Shown here in pieces: positions 16,680 to 27,093 of a stretch of 64,000 nucleotides of DNA. The position numbers were made by a program, and so were the translations under genes. The stretch comes from Thiorhodococcus minor (GTDB taxonomy: Bacteria > Pseudomonadota > Gammaproteobacteria > Chromatiales > Chromatiaceae), in assembly GCF_010820565.1 (NCBI RefSeq), contig NZ_JAAIJQ010000008.1, positions 1-64,000 of the forward strand. The letters run 5' to 3'. The number at the start of each line of letters is the position of its first letter. The first letter of the stretch is position 1. The notes below the pieces were generated by a model. That model saw only the letters and a list, made by a program, of their open reading frames with translations. It ran no database searches and was not told the DNA's origin.

Positions 16680-18182
16680 ATGACAGAACACTCGGGTCGC
16701 GGCAGCGCGGCCTCGCTCAATACTCCGGCCGATGTTGCGGCATCGGCGCTCTCACGCTATCGCGATCTGGTCGACGACTGGGACGCCTTTGCCGCGGCCC
16801 TGTGCCGTCCGCTGCCCGGGAGCGTCTGGGCGAATCCGACGCGGATCGGTGTCGACGCGCTTGCAGGGCTGCTCGCGGAGCAGGGCGTGGAGGCTGTGCC
16901 GGTGTCGGGATTGCCTGGCGCATTGCAGGTGCCGGCGAGCTTTCGGACGGGTCAGCAGTGGTGGTATTGCATCGGCTTGGCGCATGCCCAGGAGGTGGTG
17001 TCGCAGATCCCGGCGACGCTGATGGACCTGAGGCCCGGGCAGCGGGTGCTGGATATGTGCGCGGCGCCCGGCGGCAAGACGGCGCAGATCGCCTTCGCGC
17101 TGGGGAATCGCGGCACCCTGGTCGCCAATGATGTCTCCTTTCAGCGCATCAAGGCGCTGCAGGGCAATCTGGATCGGCTGGGTGTGGTCAATGTGACGAC
17201 GACCTGCGGCGACGCGGGCAACTGGCCGGCCGCCGGCGGCCAGTTCGACCGCATCCTGGTCGACGCGCCCTGCTCCAGCGAGGGCACGGTACGGCGCAAT
17301 GCCTCGCTGCTGCAGCGGATGGCTCTAGCCAACTCGGAGCGTCTCGGGCCGCGGCAGCGCGCCTTGCTGCGCAAGGCGGTCCAGCGTTGTCGTCCGGGCG
17401 GTCGCATTCTCTACTCGACCTGCACCTTCGCGCCCGAGGAGAACGAGCTGGTGGTCGCGGATATCCTCGCGGAGCTGCCGGATGCCCTGCGGCTGGTGCC
17501 TGTGAGCATCCCGGGCTTTCGGACGGCGCCTGGCATCACCGCCTGGCAGGGGAGGGAGCTACCCGCTGATCTCGCGCACTGTCATCGCTTCTGGCCCCAC
17601 CATAACGACACGGGCGGCTTCTTCATCGCGGTGCTGGAGAAGCGCGGCGACCTGCCGTCGGAGCCCGAGCCCAAGCCCGCCGAGCTCAGCGACGCGGAGC
17701 ATGACGACTGGCTGACGGGCCTGGATGCCAAGTACGGCTTTCCGGAGGACTACTGGACGCACTACCGCGTCAACCGCCAGACGCGGCGCGGGCTGCACCT
17801 GATGGCGGCGGATCACGTCCCGCCGGCCGTGCCCAAGTCCGAGGGCAGCGGCCTCTTCTTTCACCGCACCAACGTGCGCCCGCCCAAGCCGACGACCGCC
17901 GGTGCCCTGCTGCTCGGGCGTGACGTCAGCCGGTTTCGGCTCGAGCTGACACAGGCGCAGCGCGACGCCTACATGCGCCGCGAGACCTTCGAGCCGACCG
18001 CGGCGCAAGCGGCATTGGATCAGCGGGGACAGATGATGGTGACCTATGCCGGCCATGCCCTGGGCGTCGCCATCTTCCATCGCTCGGGCGTCATCGAGAG
18101 CCAGTTTCCGCGCCGCTGGAGCGGGTGCGCGGCCGGGCCGCAGCAGGGTCAGGGGGGCGCACCTGCGGATGCAGAGGATTGA
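16680..18182 (+). CDS. RsmF-like 16S rRNA m5C methyltransferase (NOL1/NOP2/Sun family)
   Basis: A 500-residue S-adenosylmethionine-dependent RNA cytosine-5 methyltransferase. Motif I is VLDMCAAPGGKTAQIA, motif IV carries Cys in DAPCSSEGT and motif VI carries the nucleophile in YSTCTFAPEEN. The N-terminal ~90 residues give the usual family fold and the C-terminal ~170 residues contain the RsmF-type RNA-binding (PUA-like) region. E. coli RsmF modifies C1407 of 16S rRNA; the same target is inferred. An AGGA lies ahead of the ATG. Confidence 0.88.
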   Translation: MTEHSGRGSAASLNTPADVAASALSRYRDLVDDWDAFAAALCRPLPGSVWANPTRIGVDALAGLLAEQGVEAVPVSGLPGALQVPASFRTGQQWWYCIGLAHAQEVVSQIPATLMDLRPGQRVLDMCAAPGGKTAQIAFALGNRGTLVANDVSFQRIKALQGNLDRLGVVNVTTTCGDAGNWPAAGGQFDRILVDAPCSSEGTVRRNASLLQRMALANSERLGPRQRALLRKAVQRCRPGGRILYSTCTFAPEENELVVADILAELPDALRLVPVSIPGFRTAPGITAWQGRELPADLAHCHRFWPHHNDTGGFFIAVLEKRGDLPSEPEPKPAELSDAEHDDWLTGLDAKYGFPEDYWTHYRVNRQTRRGLHLMAADHVPPAVPKSEGSGLFFHRTNVRPPKPTTAGALLLGRDVSRFRLELTQAQRDAYMRRETFEPTAAQAALDQRGQMMVTYAGHALGVAIFHRSGVIESQFPRRWSGCAAGPQQGQGGAPADAED

Positions 18183-18636
18183 GGGCCGTCGGCGCCCCAG
18201 GGCTTTCTGCGAATCCCAAGGCCGCGCAGGGCGCTAAGACCGTCGATGACTCCTAACGGCAGATCGGACTGGAGCCTCAGCCCACGGTGGGGTTTCCGGG
18301 TCGACGGTGTTTCATCCTAGAAAGAGCCGTCAGCCGTCAGCCGCCAGCGGCCAGCCGCCAGCGGCCAGCTGTTGGTTTGCCTAGGTCCTCGCCTGGCGAA
18401 GCCTTCACCCATTGGGTGAGCTCGGGCGGGCACGCCGTGTCGACCAACTGATTGATCGGAAAAAGCTGGTCGCTGGAGGCAGGAAGCTGGCAGCTCTATT
18501 TGGGCTCATCCCCCGTTCGGCCACAGATGAGCAGTGTGCCTCACCTGCATTAGACTTGGGCGTAGCTCCAAGCTGGTTGTTGGGTGTTTCGATCGTTCGA
18601 CCTGAATCGTTCGAGCCGACATGAAGGAGGCTTTAC
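18183..18636. other. Gene-free gap with heptamer array
   Basis: This 454 bp gap contains six heptamers at 18327-18368: CCGTCAG twice, then alternating CCGCCAG and CGGCCAG. They fit the NNGYCAG pattern. Unlike the other arrays, this one begins about 145 bp after the stop codon. No gene or clear promoter was found in the rest. Confidence 0.75.
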
Positions 18637-19272
18637 ATGAGAAGACGCAAGCTGATGCTGTGCTCGACCGCGTGGATCGGGTTCTCGGTCTGCGGGGCTG
18701 CCCCCTCGGCCGGGGCGGAGGAGATGCAGCCAGAGCCTAGATGGCGGGACGGTGTGCGCACCGAATGGGCGATTGCGCCAGAGGGCACAGGCGCGCCGGC
18801 CGGGGCGCTTCCAGAGGGGACGGTGCTGCAAGACGAGACCGTCTTGCCCGCTGGCACTGTCTTGCCTGGTGGTGCCCTGCTGCCGGAGACGCCTGTGGCG
18901 CCCGCCTCGACCTATGCGCCGGCCCCCAAGAATGCCGTGGACGTGGATGCCGCAACCGGGGTTCCCTACATCAGCGGCGGTATTGGCGTCTCCGGCCGCG
19001 AGGAGATGGAATCGCTGAAATCCAGGTTCAATCTGCGCCTGCTCTTCGCGATCAAGGGGTCCGGATCCTACTTGGCCGACGTCAAGGTGCGGATCGACGA
19101 CGCGGCCGGTCCGACGCTGCTCGATGCCGTATCCCAGGGGCCTTGGTTCTACGCCAGCCTGTCTCCCGGACGCTATATCCTGACGGTCGATAACGCCGGG
19201 CAGGCGCAGACCCGGGAGGTCAAGGTCCCGGCGAGCGGGGCCTTGGAGCAGTCTTTCTACTGGACCGACTGA
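18637..19272 (+). CDS. Secreted protein with carboxypeptidase-regulatory-like beta domain
   Basis: A 211-residue exported protein of unknown function. A signal peptide (MRRRKLMLCSTAWIGFSVCG... PSAGA) is followed by a low-complexity stretch with repeated GTVLP-like units (EGTVLQDETVLPAGTVLPGG). The C-terminal ~100 residues (GVPYISGGIGVSGREEM; LSPGRYILTVDNAGQ) resemble small proteins with a carboxypeptidase-regulatory-like or Ig-like beta sandwich. A strong AAGGAGG lies 6-7 bp upstream of the ATG. Neighbours give no functional clue. Confidence 0.78.
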   Translation: MRRRKLMLCSTAWIGFSVCGAAPSAGAEEMQPEPRWRDGVRTEWAIAPEGTGAPAGALPEGTVLQDETVLPAGTVLPGGALLPETPVAPASTYAPAPKNAVDVDAATGVPYISGGIGVSGREEMESLKSRFNLRLLFAIKGSGSYLADVKVRIDDAAGPTLLDAVSQGPWFYASLSPGRYILTVDNAGQAQTREVKVPASGALEQSFYWTD

Positions 19273-19292
19273 TTCTCGCCTCTCGGTGAGCC

Positions 19293-19324
19293 CCCTGGCG
19301 TGCCGTCTCGGCGGCGCGCCAGGG
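19293..19324 (+). terminator. Strong hairpin after the secreted-protein gene
   Basis: CCCTGGCGTGCCG (19293-19305) pairs with CGGCGCGCCAGGG (19312-19324) with one mismatch around a 6-nt loop, 20 bp after the stop codon. There is no T-tract, so it is a possible rather than a classical intrinsic terminator. The remainder up to 19657 shows no gene. Confidence 0.5.
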
Positions 19325-19657
19325 CGTGCTTCATGACGATCTCGTTTCGGGGCCATCGGTCGCCGGTTTCCCGAACTGTGACCTTACGCAAGCTTTGCCG
19401 ACTACCGGCACCGCCCGGATTGCCGGACAATTGGGGTCCAAGGCGCGACCGCGCAGCGACGTGGTCGGCGCCTCGCCATCCTCCGTTGGAATGGGCGTCG
19501 CTGTTGGATGCCCGCGACGATGGCAATCGACCGCGTCTTTGCTCCCCTAGCTGCACCCAATGACCCGACCGGCCCGAATCGGCTGGCGGCGAGGTGCGAC
19601 CATCGGAATCTTGGCTTACTCGGGCAATGGATTCAGGGATTGCCCAGGAGGATCCCA

Positions 19658-21367
19658 GTGAGAATCGTCGATGACACCAAGATCGGCGCCAAGCTGATCG
19701 CGCTAGTGCTCTTTCCCACCTTGGCCATGCTGCTCCTCGGCTTGGTCGCCTCCACGCTGCTGAAACAAGTCAATCAGGGCGTCGATCGGATCTACCTGGA
19801 CCGCGTCGTGCCGCTTCAGGACCTCAAGACCATCGCCGACGATTACGCCGTGCTCGTGATCGACGCAGTCAATAAAGCGAACGCCGGGCGCTTCAGCGCG
19901 GAGGAGGCGCTCGAGAGCATTCGCCGCGCGCAAGAGAGCATCCATGCGCGCTGGGCCGCCTATCTCGAGACCCAGCTCACGCCCGAGGAGGCGCAGCTGG
20001 TGGCAGAGACGAAGCTGCTCTTCGAGCAGGCGGACGCGACCATCGCGGCCCTGGCCGAGCGGCTCGGCCGCCTGCGCGGGCGCGTCGAGGGACAGCTGGC
20101 GGCCTTCGATGGTCCCCTCTACGACCAAATCGACCCCATCAGCAGCAAGATCACCGAGCTGGTCGATCTTCAGCTCAGGGTTGCACAAGAGGAGCGCGAG
20201 CATGCCCACCAGCTCTATGCGACCTCGCTGAGGGCCTTCGTCCTGCTCGCGAGCGTCGCCGTAATTGGTGGCATGCTCCTCGGCTGGGTCTTCTACCGCT
20301 CCATCATGGGGCAGCTCGGCCGCCTGAGGACCGCCATGGGGCGCATCGTCGAGCAGGCCGATCTGTCCGTCTCCTCGGGCATCGTCTCCAAGAACGAGAT
20401 CGGCGCCATCGCCCGCAGCTTCGATGACATGGTCGCCAAGCTGCGTCTGCTGGTGGAGCAGATCAACGGCTCCGCCATGACTCTCTCGAGCGCGACCGGC
20501 CAGATGTCGGGCAATCTGATCCAGGTGCGGGAGGTGGCCGAGCGGCAGCGTCAGGAGACGGATCAGGTCGCTACAGCCGTCGAGGAGATGACCGCCTCTG
20601 CCGAGGAGGTGGCCCGCAATACCTCCATGGCAGCCGGCGCGGCCCAGCAGTCCAAGCGCCTCGCGGACGAGGGGCAAGGTGCCGTGACTCAGGCGATCGA
20701 GGCCATGTCGGGACTGGCGTCGAGCGTCGCGGACGCGGCGGAGAGCGTGCGCATCCTGGAGCAGGATACCCAGGACATCGGTAAGGTGCTGGACGTGATT
20801 CAGGAAATCACCAGCCAGACCGGTCTTCTGGCGCTGAATGCGGCCATCGAGGCAGCGCGCGCGGGCGAGGCCGGCCGGGGATTCGCCGTCGTGGCGGACG
20901 AGGTGCGGACACTGGCGCAGCGCACCCAGTCCTCGGCCGAGGAGATCGAGGACATGGTGCGCCGGCTGCAGCAGAGAGCGCAGCAGGTCGCTTACGAGAT
21001 GGTGCGCAGCCAGGACGGCGCGGCCTCCTCCGTGGAGACGGCGGGCAAGGCGGGCGAGGCGCTGGGCGCCATCACGGCGGCCGTCGACGGGATCTCGACG
21101 AGCATGACGCAGATCGCGAGCGCCGCCGAGGAGCAAACGGCCGTGGCCACTGAGATCAGCCGCGGCGCGGCCTCCATCCACCAGGCCAGCCGCCGCTCGA
21201 GCGACAACATGCTGGAGCTCGAGCAGGCGGGCAAGGGCCTCGAGGGCCTTGCCTCCGAGCTGCGCGAGCGGGCGACGCAGTTCAAGCTCGCGGCGGCGCC
21301 GAGCGCTCGGCTAGACGAAGGTCTCCAAGGCCTTCCGCAACAATGGAGCCAGGGCCTCGCGGTCTAG
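19658..21367 (+). CDS. Methyl-accepting chemotaxis protein
   Basis: A 569-residue chemoreceptor from the GTG at 19658, preferred because AGGAGGA ends 5 bp upstream. An in-frame ATG at 19508 would add 50 residues without signal character. Transmembrane helix 1 is near residues 12-33 ([19 protein letters not shown]). A ~155-residue periplasmic four-helix-bundle domain follows, then transmembrane helix 2 (about 191-213), HAMP and a cytoplasmic signalling domain with the hairpin tip [20 protein letters not shown]. The ligand is unknown. Its 3' end overlaps the convergent tetR gene by 57 bp. Confidence 0.93.
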   Translation: MRIVDDTKIGAKLIALVLFPTLAMLLLGLVASTLLKQVNQGVDRIYLDRVVPLQDLKTIADDYAVLVIDAVNKANAGRFSAEEALESIRRAQESIHARWAAYLETQLTPEEAQLVAETKLLFEQADATIAALAERLGRLRGRVEGQLAAFDGPLYDQIDPISSKITELVDLQLRVAQEEREHAHQLYATSLRAFVLLASVAVIGGMLLGWVFYRSIMGQLGRLRTAMGRIVEQADLSVSSGIVSKNEIGAIARSFDDMVAKLRLLVEQINGSAMTLSSATGQMSGNLIQVREVAERQRQETDQVATAVEEMTASAEEVARNTSMAAGAAQQSKRLADEGQGAVTQAIEAMSGLASSVADAAESVRILEQDTQDIGKVLDVIQEITSQTGLLALNAAIEAARAGEAGRGFAVVADEVRTLAQRTQSSAEEIEDMVRRLQQRAQQVAYEMVRSQDGAASSVETAGKAGEALGAITAAVDGISTSMTQIASAAEEQTAVATEISRGAASIHQASRRSSDNMLELEQAGKGLEGLASELRERATQFKLAAAPSARLDEGLQGLPQQWSQGLAV

Positions 21368-21904
21368 CTCCGGATGATTGACGAAGCGCGCGTAGAGGCC
21401 GTCGAACAGGGTGATCATGATCTCTGTCTCGGCGGCCTTGTCCGTGGGCTCGCGGCCGCGCTCGCGGCTCGCCCGCTGCATCAGCTCGCGCAGACGCTCC
21501 CGTCTGACCTTGTCCGCCGTCCGAACGCTCTCCGCGACCCTGGGGTTGCGGGCCGCCTCCGCCAGGATCTCCAGCTCTAGCGCGGCGCTCTCCAGATCCG
21601 ACCTCTCCTGCAGACCGAGGTCGACGCGGTCGAGCATGGCCTGGAAGACGTCTTCCGCGTCCTCGAATTGCCGCACCATGTCCAGCGACTGATCGAGCTT
21701 TTGCTCGATCAGCGCGGTGATGATCGCCTCCTTGCTCGGGAAGAAGTGGTAGATGTGCCCCGGGCTCATGCCGCACGCCTGCGAGAGCTTGGCGATGCTG
21801 GTGGCGTGAAAGCCGTGCTGCGCGAAGCAGCTGGCGGCCGCCTCGAGAATCTGGCTGCGTCTGGCGTGGCAGCGGGCTGATTCGCAGGTCGGCTGATCTG
21901 TCAT
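21311..21904 (-). CDS. TetR-family repressor of the RND pump
   Basis: A 197-residue TetR regulator. The helix-turn-helix is at residues about 25-60 ([35 protein letters not shown]). It is divergent from an RND adaptor gene and a 28 bp palindrome lies between them, so it is likely the local repressor of that efflux system, with an effector bound in the C-terminal domain. The tail overlaps the chemoreceptor gene on the opposite strand. Confidence 0.9.
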   Translation of the reverse strand: MTDQPTCESARCHARRSQILEAAASCFAQHGFHATSIAKLSQACGMSPGHIYHFFPSKEAIITALIEQKLDQSLDMVRQFEDAEDVFQAMLDRVDLGLQERSDLESAALELEILAEAARNPRVAESVRTADKVRRERLRELMQRASRERGREPTDKAAETEIMITLFDGLYARFVNHPELDREALAPLLRKALETFV

Positions 21905-22030
21905 GCGTGGCTCCTCGTCTGGCTCTGGCGTCTGCGGCTGTCTGCGGGCCGTGCCGCCCCTTTGGGGGGTCGAGGCTCGTCTCGGGAATGCAAGCTTGAC
22001 ACTTGACGTCGGCCGTCTCGATCACTAGAT

Positions 22031-22058
22031 TGAACATTCATTCTAGAATGAACGTTCA
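22031..22058. promoter_or_regulatory. Palindromic TetR-type operator
   Basis: A 28 bp palindrome centred on TTCTAGAA, symmetrical at all but one pair of positions. The outer arms read TGAACATTCA and TGAACGTTCA. It lies 28 bp upstream of the adaptor ATG at 22087 and 126 bp from the tetR ATG, placed to repress the pump genes. Confidence 0.85.
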
Positions 22059-22086
22059 GTCGCTGTTTTTCCAGCCCGAGGTGATC

Positions 22087-23277
22087 ATGATTGCCGACGC
22101 TCGGCGGCCATTGACGGCCGCGCTCTTCCCGCTGACCGCTGCATTGCTCCTGACGGGCTGCGGCGCGCCGGACCAGGCCGCCGGGCCGGGCGGTGGTGGT
22201 GCGGCGACTCCTGAAGTGGGCACGGTGACCGTCCGGACCCGTCCAGCGACCCTGTCGACGGAGCTTCCCGGCCGCACGACGCCCTACCGCATCGCGGAGG
22301 TTCGGCCCCAGGTCGGCGGCATCATCCAGGAGCGTCTCTTCAAAGAGGGCGGGCAGATCTCCATCGGTCAGGTGCTCTACCAGATCGATCCGGCGGTCTA
22401 CCAAGCGACCTACGACAGCGCCAAGGCCGCGCTGGCGCGCTCCAAGGCGACCCTGGAGCGCGCCCGGCTCAAGGCCGAGCGCTATGCCGGCCTGGTCAAG
22501 GCGAATGCCGTCAGTCAGGAAGATCACGACGACGCCGAGGCCGCGCTCAAGGAGGCGGCCGCGAGCGTCGCGGTCGACGAGGCCGACCTGGCCACGGCGC
22601 GCATCGACCTGGAGTACACGCGCGTGACCTCGCCCATCGCCGGGCGAATCGGGCGCTCCACCGTGACCCAGGGCGCCCTGGTGACCGCCAACCAAGAGCT
22701 GGCGCTGGCCACGGTGCAGCAGCTCGATCCCATCTATGTCGACCTGACGCAGTCGAGCGCTCAGCTCCTGCGCCTGCGTCGCGCCCTGGAGGACGGTCGC
22801 CTGAAGCGGCCCGACGGCGATCAGCCCAAGGTGACCCTGACGCTGGAAGACGGCACGCGCTATCCCTTGGAGGGGCGTCTGGAATTCTCCGAAGTTACGG
22901 TCGACCAGGGCACGGGTGCGGTCACCCTGCGCGCGAGCTTCCCCAATCCGGATCATGTCTTGCTGCCCGGCATGTTCGTGCGTGCCAGCGTGGAGGAGGG
23001 CATCCGGCCGGACGCCATCCTGGTGCCCCAGCAGGGCGTTCAGCGCGACCGTCGCGGCAACCCCACGGCCTTGGTCCTGACCGAATCGGGAGAGGTCGAG
23101 CAGCGCACCTTGAAGACGGATCGCGCCATGGGCGATCAGTGGCTGATCGACTCGGGTCTGGCCCCGGGCGACCGCTTGATCGTCGAGGGCACGCAAAAGG
23201 TGCGTGCCGGGGCCAAGGCGAAGGGCGTCGACCTGAGCGAGAAGCTCGCGGAGGCAGTCGCCTCGACCAGCCCTTGA
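22087..23277 (+). CDS. RND efflux periplasmic adaptor (AcrA/MexA type lipoprotein)
   Basis: A 396-residue membrane-fusion protein from the ATG at 22087 (GAGG 5 bp upstream). The signal ends in a lipobox LLLTGC with Cys anchoring it to the inner membrane. The first beta-barrel/lipoyl half has EVRPQVGGIIQERLFKEG and its partner has YTRVTSPIAGRIGRS. Between them is a coiled-coil hairpin (residues about 105-165). It would link the pump at 23800 to an outer-membrane channel not encoded here. An earlier in-frame ATG at 22003 would run through the operator and is rejected. Confidence 0.92.
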   Translation: MIADARRPLTAALFPLTAALLLTGCGAPDQAAGPGGGGAATPEVGTVTVRTRPATLSTELPGRTTPYRIAEVRPQVGGIIQERLFKEGGQISIGQVLYQIDPAVYQATYDSAKAALARSKATLERARLKAERYAGLVKANAVSQEDHDDAEAALKEAAASVAVDEADLATARIDLEYTRVTSPIAGRIGRSTVTQGALVTANQELALATVQQLDPIYVDLTQSSAQLLRLRRALEDGRLKRPDGDQPKVTLTLEDGTRYPLEGRLEFSEVTVDQGTGAVTLRASFPNPDHVLLPGMFVRASVEEGIRPDAILVPQQGVQRDRRGNPTALVLTESGEVEQRTLKTDRAMGDQWLIDSGLAPGDRLIVEGTQKVRAGAKAKGVDLSEKLAEAVASTSP

Positions 23278-23326
23278 TCCTGAAAAGAGCCCTTGGACCG
23301 CAAAGCGCACGAAGAGCGCGCGATCC

Positions 23327-23396
23327 GTGGGAGCGGCGCCTCGCCGCGATTGGCGTGGTCGGAGCATGCCTCGTCGCGCCGGGGCTGCGCTCCCAC
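23327..23396. repeat. GTGGGAGCG-family palindrome (copy 2)
   Basis: The left arm begins GTGGGAGCGGCGCCTCGCC and the right arm ends GGGGCTGCGCTCCCAC. The first 22 bases are identical to copy 1 at 1902-1963; the loop is longer and different. Confidence 0.8.
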
Positions 23397-23462
23397 GAAG
23401 CTCGTGCCCGAGCAAGGAGGCAGACGCTACGCGATCCTGAATCCTAGATCGAGCAGGCCGGT

Positions 23463-23541
23463 AGGGTGGACGAGCGAGAGCGAAGTCCACCGAATCCCGC
23501 GCCGGCGTTGGTGGACTGCGCTGCGCTCGTCCACCCGACGG
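23463..23541. repeat. GGTGGACGAGCG inverted repeat
   Basis: GGGTGGACGAGCG and CGCTCGTCCACCC form the ends, with inner GTCCACCG and TTGGTGGAC arms around a GC-rich centre. The right half recurs at 56514-56560. The ends match those of the ~183 bp elements at 3086, 32188, 32597 and 34779. Confidence 0.75.
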
Positions 23542-23799
23542 GAGACCACTGGCCGAATCGATGATCGATGCCCAAGGGGGTGACATGGATGTATTGAGCA
23601 ACCCTTTGTTTTACCTGGTGTCTTTTGCGCCTTTGCTCTGAGGCTCGAATTGCCGAATCCAGGTAGAACGACTGAGCGCAGCTCCAAACCAAAGCGCTAG
23701 GCTGGCCGCTGGTGGCTGGCAGCGTCTGATCGATCGATTCTCGCGCTCGGTGCGCGCGTTCGCACCGGACCCACCCATAGGACCCGAGGACCCTCATCC

Positions 23800-26700
23800 A
23801 TGGCCCGTTTCTTCATCGACCGTCCCGTCTTCGCCTGGGTGATCGCCATCGTCATCATGCTGGCGGGCGTCCTCTCCATCCTGTCGCTGCCGGTGTCCCA
23901 GTACCCGAGCATCGCGCCGCCGGCGATCTCGATCACGGCGACCTATCCGGGCGCCTCCGCCCAGACCGTGCAGGACTCGGTGACGCAGGTCATCGAGCAG
24001 CAGATGAACGGGCTGGATGGGCTGAGATATATGTCGTCGACCAGCGAGTCGAACGGCGTCGCCACGGTGACGCTGACCTTCAACAACGGCGTGGACCCCG
24101 ACGTCGCGCAGATGCAGGTGCAGAACAAGCTGCAGCTCGCCACCGCCGTCCTGCCCTCGGCGGTCCAGCAGCAGGGGCTTCAGGTCGCCAAGTCCGTGAG
24201 GAACTTCCTCATGGTCGTCGCCTTCGTCTCGCGCGACGGCAGCCTGGGCAGCGCCGACCTGGGCGACTATGCCGCGAGCCTGGTGAAGGACCCCCTGAGC
24301 CGGGTGCCGGGCGTCGGCGAGATCACCCTGTTCGAGGCCCAGTATGCGATGCGGATCTGGCTGGACCCGAACCGGCTCAACCAGTACGGGCTGAGCCCGG
24401 CGGACGTGATGGCGGCGATCGAGGCCGAGAATGCCCAGGTCTCGGCCGGCCAGCTCGGGGCGATTCCGGCCGTCCAAGGGCAGCGTCTGACCGCGACGGT
24501 GAATGTCCAGAGCCGCCTGAATACGCCGGATGCGTTCGGCGCCATCCGTCTGCGCACCGAGGCCGATGGCTCCACCGTGCTGCTGCGCGACGTGGCGCGC
24601 ATCGAGCTGGGCAGCGAGAGCTATACCAAGACGGCCAGGCACAATGGCAAGCCTGCCGCCGGCATGGCCATTCGGCTCGCGACGGGCGCCAATGCCCTGG
24701 AAACGGCGGAGGCCGTCAAGAAGAAGGTGACGGAGCTGTCCGCTTTCTTCCCGCCGGGAATGGAGGCCGTCTATCCCTATGACACCACGCCCTTCGTGAG
24801 CATCTCCATCAAGGAGGTGATCAAGACCCTGATCGAGGCGGTCATCCTGGTCTTCTTGGTGATGTACCTCTTCCTGCAGAACTTCCGGGCGACGCTCATC
24901 CCGGCCATCGCCGTCCCGGTCGTCCTGCTGGGCACCTTCGGCGTGCTGGCGGCCTTCGGCTTCTCCATCAATACCCTGACGCTCTTCGCCATGGTGCTGG
25001 CCATCGGCCTGCTGGTGGACGACGCCATCGTGGTGGTGGAGAACGTCGAGCGCGTGATGCGCGAGGAGCAGCTGCCGCCCAAGGAGGCGACGCGTCGCTC
25101 CATGGACCAGATCACCAGCGCCCTGGTCGGCATCGCCCTGGTGCTCTCCGCCGTGTTCGTCCCCATGGCCTTCTTCGGCGGCTCGACCGGGGTCATCTAT
25201 CGCCAGTTCTCCATCACCATCGTCTCGGCCATGCTGCTGTCCGTGGTGGTCGCGCTGACCCTGAGCCCCGCCCTGACCGCGACCCTGCTCAAGCCCATCC
25301 CGCACGGCCCGCGGCGCGGCTTCTTCGGCTGGTTCAACCGCAACTTCGCGCGCTCGGTGGATCTCTACGAGAAGGGCGTGGGCGGCATCCTCAAGCGGCG
25401 CTGGCGCTTCGTCGGCGTCTATCTGATCTTGGCGGCCGTCATGTGGGGCCTGCACGAGCGCATGCCGACCTCCTTTCTGCCGGAAGAGGACCAGGGCATT
25501 CTCATCCTCCAGGTCATGCTGCCCTCGGGCGCGACCCGCGAGCGCACCATCCAGGTGCTGGAGCAGGTCGAGGGCTACTTTCGCGAGAACGAGCAGGAGA
25601 CCGTTCAGGAGCTGATCACGGTCGCCGGCTTCAGCTTCGCCGGGCAGGGCCAGAACATGGCGATCGGCTTCGTGCGCCTAAAGGACTGGGACCTGCGCGA
25701 TCGCCCGGATCTGAGGGTCCAGGCCATCGCGGGCCGTGCCATGGGAGCCTTGTCCCAGATCCGTGATGCCCGCGTCTTCGCCTTCGCGCCGCCTGCGGTC
25801 ATCGAGCTGGGCACGGCCTCCGGCTGGGACGTTCAGCTGCAGGACCGCGCGGGGCTCGGGCACGAGGCGCTGATGGAGGCGCGCGGGCAGCTGCTCGGCA
25901 TGGCGATGCAGCATCCCAAGCTCGTCGGCGTCCGCCCCAACGGCCGCGAGGATGAGCCGCAATTCCAGGTCGAGGTCGACCGGACCAAGGCGGGTGCGCT
26001 CGGCCTTTCGCTCGACAACATCAACCAGACCCTGTCGGTCGGCTGGGGCAGCGCCTATGTCGACGACTTCGTCCACGAGGGCCGCGTGAAGAAGGTCTAC
26101 ATGCAGGCCGACGCACCCTACCGCATGCTCCCCGAGGACCTGGACGACTGGTACGTGCGCAACGGGGATGGCGACATGGTGCCTTTCTCGGCCTTCGCCT
26201 CGGGGGGCTGGACCTTCGGCTCGCCGCGCCTGGAGCGCTACAACGGCCTGCCGTCGTCGGAGATCCTCGGTCAGGCGGCGCCTGGCGTGAGCTCGGGCGA
26301 GGCCATGAACCTGGTCCAGGAGCTCGCCTCCAAGCTGCCCAAGGGCTTCGGCCTGGAGTGGACCGGGCTCTCCTACGAGGAGCGGGCGGCGGGCGCCCAG
26401 GCCCCGGCGCTCTATGCGCTCTCAGCGCTGGTGGTCTTCCTGGCGCTGGCGGCGCTCTATGAGAGCTGGTCCGTGCCCTTCTCGGTCATGCTGGTGGTGC
26501 CCCTGGGTGTCTTGGGCGCGGTGGTCGCCGCGAGCGCGGTTGGGCTGCCGAGCGACATCTACTTCCAGGTGGGGCTGCTGGCGACCATCGGCCTCTCGGC
26601 CAAGAATGCCATCCTCATCGTCGAGTTCGCCAAGACGCTGCAGGAGCAGGGCAAGGACGCGGTGTCCGCGGCGCTGGAGGCGGCGCGCATGCGAATTCGC

Positions 26701-26928
26701 CCCATCGTCATGACCTCGCTCGCCTTCGGCTTCGGCGTGCTGCCGCTCGCCATCGGCACGGGGGCAGGCTCGGGCGGGCGGAACGCCATCGGCACCGGCG
26801 TGCTCGGCGGCGTGGTTGCGGCGAGCATGCTCGGCGTGCTCTTCGTGCCGCTGTTCTTCGTGCTGATTCGCGGACGGATGAAGCCTGCGGCGGCTAAGGT
26901 AGAGCGCGCGTCGGTCGAAGCGACCTAG
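23800..26928 (+). CDS. RND efflux pump, HAE1 family (AcrB/MexB type)
   Basis: A 1042-residue inner-membrane proton-drug antiporter. The N-terminus [20 protein letters not shown] is a family hallmark and twelve transmembrane helices are expected. Proton-relay Asp residues lie in [19 protein letters not shown] and the second half has [20 protein letters not shown]. Length is standard. It would work with the adaptor at 22087, despite the 522 bp repeat-filled gap. A GAGGA lies 9 bp before the ATG. Confidence 0.95.
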   Translation: MARFFIDRPVFAWVIAIVIMLAGVLSILSLPVSQYPSIAPPAISITATYPGASAQTVQDSVTQVIEQQMNGLDGLRYMSSTSESNGVATVTLTFNNGVDPDVAQMQVQNKLQLATAVLPSAVQQQGLQVAKSVRNFLMVVAFVSRDGSLGSADLGDYAASLVKDPLSRVPGVGEITLFEAQYAMRIWLDPNRLNQYGLSPADVMAAIEAENAQVSAGQLGAIPAVQGQRLTATVNVQSRLNTPDAFGAIRLRTEADGSTVLLRDVARIELGSESYTKTARHNGKPAAGMAIRLATGANALETAEAVKKKVTELSAFFPPGMEAVYPYDTTPFVSISIKEVIKTLIEAVILVFLVMYLFLQNFRATLIPAIAVPVVLLGTFGVLAAFGFSINTLTLFAMVLAIGLLVDDAIVVVENVERVMREEQLPPKEATRRSMDQITSALVGIALVLSAVFVPMAFFGGSTGVIYRQFSITIVSAMLLSVVVALTLSPALTATLLKPIPHGPRRGFFGWFNRNFARSVDLYEKGVGGILKRRWRFVGVYLILAAVMWGLHERMPTSFLPEEDQGILILQVMLPSGATRERTIQVLEQVEGYFRENEQETVQELITVAGFSFAGQGQNMAIGFVRLKDWDLRDRPDLRVQAIAGRAMGALSQIRDARVFAFAPPAVIELGTASGWDVQLQDRAGLGHEALMEARGQLLGMAMQHPKLVGVRPNGREDEPQFQVEVDRTKAGALGLSLDNINQTLSVGWGSAYVDDFVHEGRVKKVYMQADAPYRMLPEDLDDWYVRNGDGDMVPFSAFASGGWTFGSPRLERYNGLPSSEILGQAAPGVSSGEAMNLVQELASKLPKGFGLEWTGLSYEERAAGAQAPALYALSALVVFLALAALYESWSVPFSVMLVVPLGVLGAVVAASAVGLPSDIYFQVGLLATIGLSAKNAILIVEFAKTLQEQGKDAVSAALEAARMRIRPIVMTSLAFGFGVLPLAIGTGAGSGGRNAIGTGVLGGVVAASMLGVLFVPLFFVLIRGRMKPAAAKVERASVEAT

Positions 26929-27093
26929 GCCGGCCGGGGCGCTTGGCTGCTCCAGTTCACAGATGCGCAACAGGATCCCTGAGATCGCCAGACCTTGTCG
27001 TCATAACCTGTAGTACGTCAAGTTTTCGCCGTTTCTCCCCGTCTCTAATTGCCGGCAGTGCTGCGGTTGGTAGAGATCATGAGGAGCTGGCGG

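Larger units (their letters stand above)
23278..23799. other. Repeat-filled gap inside the RND operon
   Basis: This 522 bp gap separates adaptor and pump genes that are normally almost contiguous. It contains a GTGGGAGCG palindrome (23327-23396), a GGTGGAC-type inverted repeat (23463-23541) and three degenerate heptamers on the minus strand (23702-23722). No gene is supported. Confidence 0.8.

Noticed and set aside
19703..21181. 492-codon minus-strand frame
   Set aside because: Antisense to the chemoreceptor gene; composition reflects high-GC codon bias of the real strand.
21901..23601. 566-codon minus-strand frame
   Set aside because: Antisense to the RND adaptor and its operator; no domain recognised.
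23794..25455. 553-codon His/Gln/Gly-rich minus-strand frame
   Set aside because: Antisense to the RND pump; low-complexity content typical of shadow frames.
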